A DNA stretch of 64,000 nt from VRUE01 sp963703175 (GCA_963703175.1 OY969794.1:1674001-1738000), one strand, 5' to 3'; positions 43,523 through 52,180 are shown, counted from the first letter of the stretch. The notes: generated by a model not told the origin, from the letters alone. Translations and numbers: made by a program.

Positions 43523-44923
43523 GTGGGGTTTGTGGCTGTAGTGGCCTTGTCGGCTTTGCTTGCGGTGATGGTCGTCCGCGAGCGCAAGGCGCGGCGGCGC
43601 TTCCAGATACTTGCTGACATTGCCGCAGTCTCTGAGGCCGGCGGTGCGCTCGAGGAGACCTTCGACGCGATCTGCGCGATCCTCGTGCCGGAGTTGGGGG
43701 ACTTCTGCATGATCGACGTGATCGATGAGGATCGCGTTCCGCACCGCGCCGCAGTGCGGGTTGCGCCTGGTGGGAAGCCCGAGTTTGAGCGGGGTCTGAC
43801 AGAACGCATGCCTTCGACCCCACCGCGGATGGTCGACGGTCGCAGCTCCTCGCTTGAGCCACGTTTCTACGAGCGAATGTCCGACGACGACATGCGCGGG
43901 CTCGCGCACGACGCCGAGGATTTCGAGTTCCTCAGCAGCCTTGGGATGCGCTCGGCGATCACCGTCGGCCTGCAGGCTCGTGGCGAAGTCACCGGCGCGC
44001 TGACGATCGCCGTCGCCTGGTCTGGCCGTCGCTATCGGCGCGAGGACGCTCGCTTCGCTTGGATTCTCTCCGGCCGCATCGCCCTCGCCCTCGACAACGC
44101 CGGACTTTTCGCCGACCTGGAGCGCGCCGAGCGGGCGCGCACGGAGATCGCTGAGACCTTGCAGCACGGCCTTCTGCCGTCACCTCTGCCGCACATTCCC
44201 GGCTGGGCGATTGCCGCGATGTATCGGCCGGCTGGGGCGGAGAACGAGGTGGGCGGCGACTTCTATGACGTTTTCCGGGTGCCGGGAGGGTGGATGCTGG
44301 TGATCGGCGATGTAACTGGGCGGGGTGCGCATGCCGCCTCGCTTACTGCGGTCGCCCGCCACACGTTGCGTACCGCCGCCGTCCTTACCGACGATCCTCT
44401 GGTCGCACTGCAGACGCTCAACCGGGCGTTGCTCGCGCGCGGTGATTCAGCTCTTTGCAGCCTCGCGGCGATGACCCTCAGCGAGGATCGTTTCGAACCA
44501 GTGCGCCTCGCGGTAGCCGGGCACCCGCCGCCACTTCTAGTTGATGGCGAGAGCGTGACCGAGGTAGCCGGCACCGATCCGGTGCTCGGCGCCTTTGCCG
44601 ATGCGGAGTGGGGAATCTCTCGCGCCGAGATCGAGCCGGGGCAGCAACTCGTGGTTATCACCGATGGGATCACCGAGGCGCAGGGGCCGGAAGGACGTTT
44701 CGGCGAGGCGCGATTGCACGCACACCTGTGTGGCGCCACCAACCCGGCGCTCGCCGTACAGCGGCTCGAGAGCTCGCTGCATGTCTTTACGGAAGGGCGC
44801 CTCGACGACGATGTGGCGATGATCGCCATCGCCCGTGCTCCTGAACACCCGTCGATAGCTGCAGATGTCGTCGCGCAGCAACCCGCCCCGGCGGTGTTGA
44901 GTCTGGACAACGGCGATGGCTGA
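43523..44923 (+). CDS. Membrane-anchored GAF-PP2C (SpoIIE/RsbU-like) phosphatase
   Basis: 466 aa from GTG 43523. A membrane helix starts the protein, then a GAF domain (~25-190) and a PP2C-type phosphatase (~215-440) with GGDFYD, GDVTGRG, ITDGITEA and DDDVAMI metal motifs. Extending seven codons to a CTG at 43502 would complete the helix and sit 6-7 nt after GGGAGGTGA, a possible rare start. Probably dephosphorylates the STAS protein encoded nearby. Overlaps the next gene by 8 bp. Confidence 0.87.
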   Translation: MGFVAVVALSALLAVMVVRERKARRRFQILADIAAVSEAGGALEETFDAICAILVPELGDFCMIDVIDEDRVPHRAAVRVAPGGKPEFERGLTERMPSTPPRMVDGRSSSLEPRFYERMSDDDMRGLAHDAEDFEFLSSLGMRSAITVGLQARGEVTGALTIAVAWSGRRYRREDARFAWILSGRIALALDNAGLFADLERAERARTEIAETLQHGLLPSPLPHIPGWAIAAMYRPAGAENEVGGDFYDVFRVPGGWMLVIGDVTGRGAHAASLTAVARHTLRTAAVLTDDPLVALQTLNRALLARGDSALCSLAAMTLSEDRFEPVRLAVAGHPPPLLVDGESVTEVAGTDPVLGAFADAEWGISRAEIEPGQQLVVITDGITEAQGPEGRFGEARLHAHLCGATNPALAVQRLESSLHVFTEGRLDDDVAMIAIARAPEHPSIAADVVAQQPAPAVLSLDNGDG

Positions 44924-45323
44924 GTTGCAGCTGGCGCTAGTTGAGCGCCTATATGAGTGTTTCAACCGCCGCGACGAGGCTTGCATGATCGAACTTTGCG
45001 ACAAGAGTCTGGAGTTCTTCCCGGTGGTAACCGCAGAAGCCATCGGGCGGGACGCTCCCTATAGCGGCGCAGCGGGGCTGCGCGACTACCTCGCCGACGT
45101 CGCCGAGGTCTGGGAAGAGCTGCGGATCAGTCCCAGCGAGTTAGAGGTGCGCGGCACCACGATGCTGGTCCGTGGTCGGGTCTATGCCCGCAGTCGCGAG
45201 CTCGGCATCCGCGATGTTCCGGTTGCCTGGATCTGGGAGGTACGCGGCGGGCGCTTCGTCCGCGGCGAGGTCTTCCCAGATCCCGAGCAGGCTCTGCAGC
45301 GCTTCGCCGCCATCGCTGCCTGA
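44916..45323 (+). CDS. SnoaL/NTF2-like protein
   Basis: 135 aa, one cone-shaped NTF2-like domain (LVERLYECFNRRDEACMIELCDKSLEF at the start, WIWEVRGGRFVRGEVFPDPEQAL at the end). It overlaps the phosphatase gene, so the two are co-translated; it might bind a small ligand that informs the signalling module. Function unknown. Confidence 0.7.
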   Translation: MAELQLALVERLYECFNRRDEACMIELCDKSLEFFPVVTAEAIGRDAPYSGAAGLRDYLADVAEVWEELRISPSELEVRGTTMLVRGRVYARSRELGIRDVPVAWIWEVRGGRFVRGEVFPDPEQALQRFAAIAA

Positions 45324-45333
45324 GGCTGGAGTT

Positions 45334-45702
45334 TCAGTTGCGCAGCTCGGCCAGCGCGGCGTCGCGCTGTTCGTGCATTGAGATCGAGCTCTCGACTCCG
45401 GTAATTTTCAGCAATCGGCGCACTTGGTGGTTGACGCAGCAGAGCACCAATCGGCCCCTGCCCTTGTCGCCGTTTCCGTCCAGCTGCTTCCAGGCCCGCA
45501 CGATCAGGGCGATCCCGGTCGAGTCGATAAATTCGCACTCAGAGAGGTCGAGCATGATCGACGTGTCGGAATCGGCGAGAGCTTGGTCGAGCTCGCGCTC
45601 CAGATCCGGCGTCGTGTTCATGTCCAACTCGCCGCGGATGGCGAAGGCGCGGATGCCGTCCTCGAGCTCCTGACTCTCCACTTCGAAGGGAACTGGGCTC
45701 AC
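45334..45702 (-). CDS. STAS-domain anti-anti-sigma factor
   Basis: 122 aa. GELDMNTTPDLERELDQAL and LDLSECEFIDSTGIALIV hold the STAS phosphorylation Ser (in DSTG). In partner switching the unphosphorylated form binds the HATPase anti-sigma factor and frees the sigma factor. TAGGAT (minus strand) lies 6 nt before the GTG start, a leaderless pattern. Confidence 0.88.
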   Translation of the reverse strand: MSPVPFEVESQELEDGIRAFAIRGELDMNTTPDLERELDQALADSDTSIMLDLSECEFIDSTGIALIVRAWKQLDGNGDKGRGRLVLCCVNHQVRRLLKITGVESSISMHEQRDAALAELRN

Positions 45703-45762
45703 GATCCGATCCTACATCAGGACCGGTGTTCGACTGCACCAACGGTCTCATCGACTCTGGTG

Positions 45763-45787
45763 GTTTGTGCCCGCAGCAGCGGGGGTA
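45763..45787 (+). promoter_or_regulatory. Sigma-B/F-type promoter before the HATPase gene
   Basis: GTTT (45763-45766), 16-nt spacer, GGGTA (45783-45787), the GTTT-N15-17-GGGTA pattern of SigB/SigF promoters. It lies ~67 bp upstream of the HATPase gene, and the encoded sigma factor is 1 kb away, implying autoregulation. Confidence 0.6.
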
Positions 45788-45854
45788 GCCGAGGGACTCG
45801 CAAGCCCGACGATTATGCTCGTTCCCGCCGGGACACTTTTTCTCGGCGGCAAGG

Positions 45855-46703
45855 ATGGGGTCCAGCTCAAACACTCCGACGATCCAAGATAGGCCCAGGG
45901 GGCTTCAAGTGGTGCTGCCCGCGAAATCCGAGAATGTCGTCATCGTCCGTCACGCTCTTGCCGGTCTCGCGGAAGAGATTGGAATGGACGAGCCCGGCCT
46001 CGCTGACCTGAAGACCGTCGTCACCGAGGCCTGCATGAACGTCGTCGTCCACGCCTATCAGGGCCAGCCGGGACCACTCAACGTCGAGGCGAATCCCGAC
46101 GAGGATGGTCTGACCGTGATCGTCCGTGACGAGGGCGTTGGGATCAGGCCGCAGGCCGACAGTGGCCGCGACAGCCTCCGTCTTGGTCTCTCGCTGATCG
46201 CCGCACTATCCGGAAGCTTCTCGATTTCTGGTGGGCTCGACCAGGGCACCGAGATCACCATGCGCCTGCCGCTGCAGGGCGGCGGTACGAATGGGAGTGG
46301 CGATCCGGTCGAGCTGAAGCCCGTTTCCGCCGAGCGCACCGAGATGGTAGTCGGCCGCTCTGAGCTGCTCGCCCCGGTGCTGGCGCGCGTCGTCGGCGCT
46401 CTCGCCGCACGCCGCGATCTGCCCATTGACCGGGTTTCCGACGCCGTGCTTGTCACCGATGCGATTGCAGTTGCCGCGCCCGAGCGTTTTGCCGATGGCC
46501 GTGTGCGGCTAGGACTAGACGAGAGCGCGGGCGGGATTGACCTTCGCCTCGGTCCGATGGAACCCGGTGCCGCGATGCGCATTCGCGAAGACCTCGAGCT
46601 GCCCGATGTCGGTGGCACGCTGGAGAAGCTCGCGGATGAACTAACCGTCGAGGACTACGACGATGGCGAGTACCTGATCATTCGCTTTGCCGCTGCTCCC
46701 TGA
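45855..46703 (+). CDS. RsbW-like HATPase anti-sigma factor
   Basis: 282 aa. The N-terminal half is a GHKL kinase domain with the N-box VTEACMNVVVHAY and DEGVGIRP. The C-terminal half (~150-282) repeats the general pattern (LARVVGALAARRDLPIDRVSDAVLVTDAI) without catalytic motifs, a likely degenerate second domain. Expected to bind the sigma factor and phosphorylate the STAS protein. Its 3' end overlaps the sigma gene by 26 bp, tail to tail. Confidence 0.82.
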   Translation: MGSSSNTPTIQDRPRGLQVVLPAKSENVVIVRHALAGLAEEIGMDEPGLADLKTVVTEACMNVVVHAYQGQPGPLNVEANPDEDGLTVIVRDEGVGIRPQADSGRDSLRLGLSLIAALSGSFSISGGLDQGTEITMRLPLQGGGTNGSGDPVELKPVSAERTEMVVGRSELLAPVLARVVGALAARRDLPIDRVSDAVLVTDAIAVAAPERFADGRVRLGLDESAGGIDLRLGPMEPGAAMRIREDLELPDVGGTLEKLADELTVEDYDDGEYLIIRFAAAP

Positions 46704-47487
46704 TCTGCTCTCTGATCCGTGCCAGCGCCCGTCTCAAGATGCGCGATACGTGCATCTGCGAGTGGCCGATGCGCTCGGCAATCTGCGACTGCGTCATGTC
46801 TTCGGCAAAGCGCAGGCGCAGCACCAACCGCTCCCGCTCGTCAAGGTGGGGCAGTGCCGAGTCGAGCGCGATCCTTCCCTCGACTAGCTCGAATGCCTCG
46901 TCCTCCTCGCCGATCCATTCGGTCGGTGCTGACTCATCGGATTCGTCGCTGCCCGCTGGCCGGTCGAGCGAGAGCGGGCGGCGGTTGTGGTTTGCCTCCA
47001 TAACCTCGAGTACGTCGGTCTGCTCGATTTCGAGCCGTGCCGCGATCTCGCCCACCGAGGGTGAGCGCTGCAGCTCCTTGGTCAGCTGGGTGAGCGCTTT
47101 GTCGACTTCCGCCATGCGGTCGTGCAGGCCGCGCGGCACGCGCACCGTCCAGACGCGGTCGCGGAAGTGACGTTTGAGCTCACCGAGAATGGTCGGCGAA
47201 GCGAAGGCAGTGAAGGGGATGCCGCGCTCGGGGTCGAAACGGTCGATCGCATTGAGCAAACCGAGGTTGGCGACCTGAAGCAAGTCGTCAAAGGACTCGC
47301 TGGCGCCCCGGTAGCGCAGCGCCAGACGTTTAGCGAAGGGCATGTTGCGCCGCACCAGCTCCTCGCGGATCGCGGGATCGCGGTCGCGGGCGAACCTCCG
47401 CCAGAGCTCCGCTTCTGCGGACAGGTGCTCATCGGCGCCGGGTCCCGGGCCTGGGGTCGCTTCCTCCTTGTGACAATTCGCTGCCAT
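46678..47487 (-). CDS. SigB/SigF/SigG-family sigma factor
   Basis: 269 aa. Region 2 (NLGLLNAIDRFDPERGIPFTAFASPTILGELKR), region 3 (LQRSPSVGEIAARL) and region 4 (LRFAEDMTQSQIAERIGHSQMHVSRILRRAL) are complete. A group 3 stress or general sigma factor, controlled by the adjacent partner-switching proteins. Oriented opposite to the HATPase gene. Confidence 0.93.
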   Translation of the reverse strand: MAANCHKEEATPGPGPGADEHLSAEAELWRRFARDRDPAIREELVRRNMPFAKRLALRYRGASESFDDLLQVANLGLLNAIDRFDPERGIPFTAFASPTILGELKRHFRDRVWTVRVPRGLHDRMAEVDKALTQLTKELQRSPSVGEIAARLEIEQTDVLEVMEANHNRRPLSLDRPAGSDESDESAPTEWIGEEDEAFELVEGRIALDSALPHLDERERLVLRLRFAEDMTQSQIAERIGHSQMHVSRILRRALARIREQIREQRQSE

Positions 47488-47673
47488 TTACACGCCGAGA
47501 CGGTACCCCCGATCCGGCGCCACCCTAGAGCCACCAGGGGCCGTGCAGCGTTCCGTATGCCCAAAACTACAGCAGTGACCTTCCGGACCAGAGCGGTGGC
47601 ACCACGTCCGCTTCGCTGACGGCCGGCTCCAGTTACCCTCACATCTCCCCAATCAAAACAAGGAGATTCCCCG

Positions 47674-48273
47674 ATGGCTTTCTCGGTTCCCGACCTTCCC
47701 TACGACTACGCCGCGCTCGAGCCTCATATCGACGAGGCGACGATGCGGGTCCATCACGACAAGCACCACCAGGCCTACGTCGACAAAGCGAACGGCGCCC
47801 TTGAGGGGACCGATTGGGCGGACCGCGAGGTCGAGGACGTACTGCGCAACCTCAGCAGCATCCCCGGCGATAAGCAGGCTCCGGTCCGCAACAACGCCGG
47901 CGGTCACTTCAACCACTCGCTCTTCTGGCAGATGCTCAGCCCCGACGGCGGCGGCGCCCCAAGTGGGGACCTCGCCGCGGCGATCGACGAGACCTTCGGC
48001 TCGCTTGACTCCTTCAAGGACGAGTTCAAAAACGCCGGTATCGCTCGCTTCGGCTCCGGCTGGGCCTGGCTGGTCAAGGACAGCTCCGGGTTGGCTGTTG
48101 TCTCGACCCCGAACCAGGACTCCCCGGTCACCGACGGCAGTATCCCGCTGCTCGGCTGCGATGTCTGGGAGCACGCCTACTACCTCAAGTACCAGAACAA
48201 ACGCCCGGACTACATTGACGCCTTCTGGAACGTCGTCAACTGGGACTACGTGGGGCAGCGCTTCGCCGAGTAG
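47674..48273 (+). CDS. Superoxide dismutase (Fe/Mn)
   Basis: 199 aa. Metal ligands: His in VHHDKHH, His in GHFNHSLFW, and Asp/His in DVWEHAYYL. Converts superoxide to peroxide and oxygen. Motif context favours Mn or cambialistic use but does not settle it. AAGGAGA precedes the ATG. It lies beside the stress-sigma module, but no SigF-type promoter is seen. Confidence 0.94.
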   Translation: MAFSVPDLPYDYAALEPHIDEATMRVHHDKHHQAYVDKANGALEGTDWADREVEDVLRNLSSIPGDKQAPVRNNAGGHFNHSLFWQMLSPDGGGAPSGDLAAAIDETFGSLDSFKDEFKNAGIARFGSGWAWLVKDSSGLAVVSTPNQDSPVTDGSIPLLGCDVWEHAYYLKYQNKRPDYIDAFWNVVNWDYVGQRFAE

Positions 48274-48279
48274 AGCCCT

Positions 48280-49917
48280 CTAGGCAGTGACCGCCGGCCG
48301 CGCGGCCTCTGGCAGGTCGCGCGGTTCGGCTCCCTCTTTGGGAGGCACCTGGCTCATCGCATGCTCGGCCAGGGCGGTGATCGTCAGGCTGGGGTTGACG
48401 CCGACGTTGGCCGGAATCGCCGCTCCGTCGCAGACCATCAGGTTCTCGTAGCCAAAGACGCGCTGGCGCGAGTCGACGACTCCGTCCTCGGGGCCATGGC
48501 CAATCGCCGCGCCGCCGAGGATGTGGGCGGTAGTGGGGATGTTGAACATTGCCTCGGTGACCGAGCTCTCGGCGATCCCACCGGTGCGCTTCGCCAGCCA
48601 TTCGGCCGCTTTGTTGGCGGCGGGAATGAAGGTCGGGTTGGGTCGCTCGGGATCCTGTTCGGTCTGCAGCCGCACATCGCCGTTGCGCTTCAGCTTCGGG
48701 TGTAGCGCGATCGCGTTATCGAGCGTCTGCATGACGAGCAGGATGATCGTGCGGCGCGAGCTATCGCGTGGCCACATCGTCTTGGCGAAGTTGCGCGGAT
48801 GGCGGAGGATCTGGCCGAGTAGCTTCAGTGGCCGCGTGACCCGGGTGCCGTCGCCGACTAGCAGCGTATTGAGCAGGCTCATCGAATCGCCCGCCTCGCC
48901 GTAGGTGACGGTCTCGATGTGGGTGTGGGGATCGGGGTAGATGCTGGAAGTAATTGCGACCCGTCTGGTCAGATCGCCGGGGTAGTCCTTCGGCACCCTG
49001 ACCCCGAGGATGCTCTCGCTGTTAGTGCGAACCAGCTCACCCAAGCGCGGGGAGATACGCGGCAGCGATCCCCCCAGTCGACAGCGCTGGAGCAGCTTGT
49101 TGGTGCCAAGCGGGCCGGCAGCGACGATCACGCCGCGGGCTTTCACGGTGCGGCGCTTGCGGCTGCTCAGTAGCCCAGAGCGCTCGCTGGTCACGGCGTA
49201 GCCCTCGCTACCGTCGGCGGCGCCGAGCGGGCGGATGTCGGTGACGGTGCGCTCGGCCTCCACCTTTACCCCACGATGCTCGGCCAGCCAGAGGTAGTTC
49301 TTGACCAGCGTGTTCTTGGCCCCGTGCGGGCAGCCGACCATGCAGCGGCCGCACTGCATGCAGCCGGTCCGCTCGGGCCCCTCGCCTTCGAAGAAGGGAT
49401 CGGCGACGGTCTTCCCGGGGTTGTCGAGGTAGACACCGATTGGAGTCTTGCGGTAGGTGTCGCCGACGCCGAGCTCCTCGCCGAGCTCGCGCAGTAGCTG
49501 ATCGGCCGGGTCATCGTTGTCGTGGACGACGACGCCGAGCATTCGCTGCGCGGTTTCGTAATGGGGCGCGAGCCGCGCCTCCCACTGCTCGAGGTCGGCC
49601 CACTGCGGGTCTTCGAAGAACGGTGAGGGCGGCACGTAGAGCGTGTTGGCGTAGCCGAGGCTGCCGCCGCCGACACCAGAACCGCTAACCACGGCGATGT
49701 CCTTGAAGATGCTGAGCCTGAAGATTCCCTTCATGCCCAGCCGCGGCGCCCAGAAGTAGCGGCGGCTGTCGCCAGTTGAGCTGGGGAAGTCGTTGTTGTT
49801 GAAGCGTTTGCCGCACTCGAGGACGGCGACGTCATAGCCCTTTTCGGCCAGGCGCAACGCCGAAACCGACCCGCCGAACCCCGAGCCGACGACGATCCAG
49901 TCGTAGTCGTAGGTCAC
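48280..49917 (-). CDS. GMC-family oxidoreductase (cholesterol oxidase-like)
   Basis: 545 aa. GSGFGGSVSALRLAEKG is the FAD-binding motif. A Cys-rich segment (CMQCGRCMVGCPHGAKNTL) typical of the cholesterol-oxidase-like subgroup is at ~190-210, and C-terminal GGAAIGHGPEDGVVD plus NPSLTITALAEHAM completes the flavin site. Substrate probably a sterol or long-chain alcohol. Next on the same strand after rubredoxin, a possible electron partner. Confidence 0.85.
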   Translation of the reverse strand: MTYDYDWIVVGSGFGGSVSALRLAEKGYDVAVLECGKRFNNNDFPSSTGDSRRYFWAPRLGMKGIFRLSIFKDIAVVSGSGVGGGSLGYANTLYVPPSPFFEDPQWADLEQWEARLAPHYETAQRMLGVVVHDNDDPADQLLRELGEELGVGDTYRKTPIGVYLDNPGKTVADPFFEGEGPERTGCMQCGRCMVGCPHGAKNTLVKNYLWLAEHRGVKVEAERTVTDIRPLGAADGSEGYAVTSERSGLLSSRKRRTVKARGVIVAAGPLGTNKLLQRCRLGGSLPRISPRLGELVRTNSESILGVRVPKDYPGDLTRRVAITSSIYPDPHTHIETVTYGEAGDSMSLLNTLLVGDGTRVTRPLKLLGQILRHPRNFAKTMWPRDSSRRTIILLVMQTLDNAIALHPKLKRNGDVRLQTEQDPERPNPTFIPAANKAAEWLAKRTGGIAESSVTEAMFNIPTTAHILGGAAIGHGPEDGVVDSRQRVFGYENLMVCDGAAIPANVGVNPSLTITALAEHAMSQVPPKEGAEPRDLPEAARPAVTA

Positions 49918-49937
49918 GGGCCGGGCTGTCCTTGGGC

Positions 49938-50129
49938 CTAAGCCTCGCCCGGCTCTACTGGGCGGAAGTCCGTCGTTCGCGCTCCGCAGACGGGGCAGAA
50001 CCAGTCGGTGGGGATGTCCTCGAAGGCGGTTCCCGGGGGGATGCCACCGTCAGGATCGCCGATCGCCGGGTCGTAGATAAAGCCGCAGCTCTCGCAGATC
50101 CAGAGGGTAGCCTCAGTGGTTGCGCTCAT
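49938..50129 (-). CDS. Rubredoxin
   Basis: 63 aa. CESCGFIYDP and CPVCGA give the two CxxC knuckles of the single-iron site, with the usual DPDGGIPPGTAFEDIP between. Small electron carrier. TAATCT lies 7 nt before ATG. It probably serves the GMC oxidoreductase 20 bp downstream. Confidence 0.95.
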   Translation of the reverse strand: MSATTEATLWICESCGFIYDPAIGDPDGGIPPGTAFEDIPTDWFCPVCGARTTDFRPVEPGEA

Positions 50130-50164
50130 GTCTAGAAGATTAGGGGACGCGGGTGGCGTCTGGC

Positions 50165-50728
50165 TTACTTGTCGAAGCTGACCGAGACCGGCTCGCGCTC
50201 GGCTTTGTCCTCGATCTCGAAGTACTCGCGCGCGGTGAAGCCGCCCTGGTTGGCGATGATCGAGCCGGGGAACTGTTGGATGTCGGTGTTGTAGGACTGC
50301 ACGTTGGAGTTGTAGATCCGCCGCGAGGCCTGGATTTCGTCCTCAAGCTCGGAGAGGTTGCGGCTTAGCTGCTGGAAGTTCTCGGTCGCGCGCAGGGTGG
50401 GGTAGTTCTCGGCTACCGCTTTCACGTCAGCCAGCGCCTGGGTCAGTTTCTGCTCCGCCTTGGCGGTTTCCTCGACGCCCTGGGCTTGCATCGCCGCCGC
50501 CCGCGCTTGCGTCGTTTTCTCGAAGGTCTCGCTCTCGTGCGCGGCGTAGCCCTTGACCGTCTCGACCAGATTGGGAACGAGGTCGTGCCGGCGCTTCAGC
50601 TGCACGTCGATCCCGCTCCACGACTCATCGACCCGGTTGCGCGAGGCGATGATCGAGTTGCGCTTGGCGATGAAGTAGAAGACCGCGATGACGATGATCG
50701 CGACGATCACTATGAGAGCAATAGTCAT
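50165..50728 (-). CDS. LemA family protein
   Basis: 187 aa from the ATG at 50728; MAV upstream (50737) is an alternative start. One N-terminal helix (TIALIVIVAIIVIAVFYFIA) with the rest a helical bundle; NRVDESWSGIDVQLKRRHDLVPNLVETVKGY is the LemA signature. Role unclear; often paired with membrane stress proteins. TAGGAT is 7 nt upstream, supporting the shorter start. Confidence 0.9.
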   Translation of the reverse strand: MTIALIVIVAIIVIAVFYFIAKRNSIIASRNRVDESWSGIDVQLKRRHDLVPNLVETVKGYAAHESETFEKTTQARAAAMQAQGVEETAKAEQKLTQALADVKAVAENYPTLRATENFQQLSRNLSELEDEIQASRRIYNSNVQSYNTDIQQFPGSIIANQGGFTAREYFEIEDKAEREPVSVSFDK

Positions 50729-50735
50729 AACGGCC

Positions 50736-50753
50736 ATCCTACCCCCATAGGAT
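50736..50753. promoter_or_regulatory. Back-to-back -10 boxes of lemA and the divergent gene
   Basis: TAGGAT occurs on the minus strand (50741-50736), 7 nt before the lemA ATG, and on the plus strand (50748-50753), 6 nt before the ATG at 50760. The boxes are only 6 bp apart, so each -35 region lies within the other transcription unit and the two promoters should compete. Confidence 0.6.
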
Positions 50754-50759
50754 CGGGCC

Positions 50760-51434
50760 ATGGGGGCGAAGCAAGAAGCGGTGGAATGGGCCGAGATCGT
50801 GCGACGCTATGGCGAGCGCCACGAGCTCACCTATGAGCCGGTCGGCGGGATCAATCCCAAAGACGCGCCCGTGGCGCTCTGTGTCGGCGGCTCGAATCGG
50901 CTCACCGGGCAGCTGGCCGAGGGCTTCTGGGGCTCCTGCTGCGACGCCGACGAAAAGGAAGTCGGTGGCTTCTTCGGTAAGGCGCTGCTACCGACCGCAC
51001 TACTGGCCAAGGCTCATATGCCCGACCTTGCCAAGGTCGTGCCGGCATTTAACGTCGAGTCGATCGAGGGCCACGAGGTCGTCACCCAGCACTTTGCCCG
51101 CAAGGTCGAGTTCGAGTCGCTCGACTTCAATAAGCGCTTCCTCGCAACCGTGCCCAGTGAGTACGACCCGGTCAAGCTGCGCGAGCTCTTCAGCCCTGGC
51201 TTCCTTGCCTGGACGACGACGATGACCGGCGAGATCGATTTTGGCATCAACGACCGCCAGCTCTGGTTCCTCTGGCACCTGCACGAGCGCAGTGAGGCCG
51301 AGCTAAAAGAGGCGCTAAAAAACGCCGGCCAGCTGTTCAAACGGCTGCAGGGAGAGATGGACGAGAGCGGCATCCACACCTACGCGCCTGGCCCTTGGCA
51401 CGCGGGGCTGCAGGTCTTTCCCGATAGCAGCTAG
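50760..51434 (+). CDS. Conserved protein of unknown function (lemA neighbour)
   Basis: 224 aa, no signal peptide or membrane helix. The composition is soluble and mixed alpha/beta, with WAEIVRRYGERHELTYEPVGG and LEAGQ-free C-terminus ending PGPWHAGLQVFPDSS. Divergent from lemA with a shared promoter region; DUF3137-like proteins sit in similar places, but I cannot confirm the family. Leaderless ATG start. Confidence 0.7.
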   Translation: MGAKQEAVEWAEIVRRYGERHELTYEPVGGINPKDAPVALCVGGSNRLTGQLAEGFWGSCCDADEKEVGGFFGKALLPTALLAKAHMPDLAKVVPAFNVESIEGHEVVTQHFARKVEFESLDFNKRFLATVPSEYDPVKLRELFSPGFLAWTTTMTGEIDFGINDRQLWFLWHLHERSEAELKEALKNAGQLFKRLQGEMDESGIHTYAPGPWHAGLQVFPDSS

Positions 51435-52072
51435 GCGGGGTAGTCCGGGTCGCCGGGGAGGACGACCCGATGGTCCTCTTGGGTGCCGATCACCTTCGGC
51501 AGGATCGGCTCAATCGTGTGCCCACGGTGGGCCTCGATCGCCTCAGTGGCATTGGCGAAGGGCAGTAAGGACGTGAGTTGGCTGATCGTCGGGAAGGCAA
51601 GCGCCAACTCACCCGCCGCCTGTGCGTCAAGTGCGGTCCGTGGCTCGAACCAGCCGGCCTCGGTCGTCTCGACACCGTCGGGCTCTGGCGGTGTGTGGGC
51701 GGGGGCAAGCGCGAGGAAGAACCAAGCATCGAAACGCCGCGAGATCACCTCGGGCGTGATCCAGCGCGAGAAGAGCACCAGCTCCTCGTCGGCCGACAGC
51801 GCGATCCCCGCCTCCTCCTCCAGCTCCCTCACCGCGCATGCCCGGTAGCCCGCCTCGCCCTCGCCATCCTCAGGATCGACGCCCCCACCGGGGAACACCC
51901 ATACGCCAGGCATGAACCTAGCCTCCTCGGTCCGCTTCAGCAGCAGCACCTCCAAAGCTCGGTCCCCGTGCTTCCCCCCGCGCCTGAGCAGCACCACCGA
52001 GGCCGAGGGGCGCGGCGTTGAAGGCTCACCTAGGTTGGGGGCCTCGGCAGGACCCCGTTGTCTCTCCGCCAT
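51431..52072 (-). CDS. Nudix hydrolase
   Basis: 213 aa. The Nudix box is in FPGGGVDPEDGEGEAGYRAC then AVRELEEEAGI (REx2EE present). Hydrolyses a nucleoside diphosphate-linked compound, substrate unknown; the longer C-terminus resembles NUDT7/19-like CoA hydrolases. A TATACG box lies upstream, right beside element J. Overlaps the previous gene's 3' end by 4 bp. Confidence 0.85.
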   Translation of the reverse strand: MAERQRGPAEAPNLGEPSTPRPSASVVLLRRGGKHGDRALEVLLLKRTEEARFMPGVWVFPGGGVDPEDGEGEAGYRACAVRELEEEAGIALSADEELVLFSRWITPEVISRRFDAWFFLALAPAHTPPEPDGVETTEAGWFEPRTALDAQAAGELALAFPTISQLTSLLPFANATEAIEAHRGHTIEPILPKVIGTQEDHRVVLPGDPDYPA

Positions 52073-52087
52073 TTACTCAGCGTATAT

Positions 52088-52179
52088 CGCGCGGGTGGCA
52101 CGGTAGGGGGGACCGCCCCTGAGGACGCTTTAGCGACCGGAAGGGGCGGTGGGTCCCCTGCCGTGACAGGACCCGCGCG
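52088..52179. repeat. Palindromic element J, non-coding copy of the rpsE insert
   Basis: 92 nt between the Nudix gene and bioA. Outer arms CGCGCGGGT/ACCCGCGCG (52088-52096/52171-52179), middle stem CACGGTAGGGG/CCCCTGCCGTG, inner stem ACCGCCCC/GGGGCGGT (52112-52119/52143-52150). Its reverse complement matches the rpsE insert at about 80 of 92 positions, and changes in the arms and inner stem are paired. Confidence 0.85.
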
Positions 52180-52180
52180 C

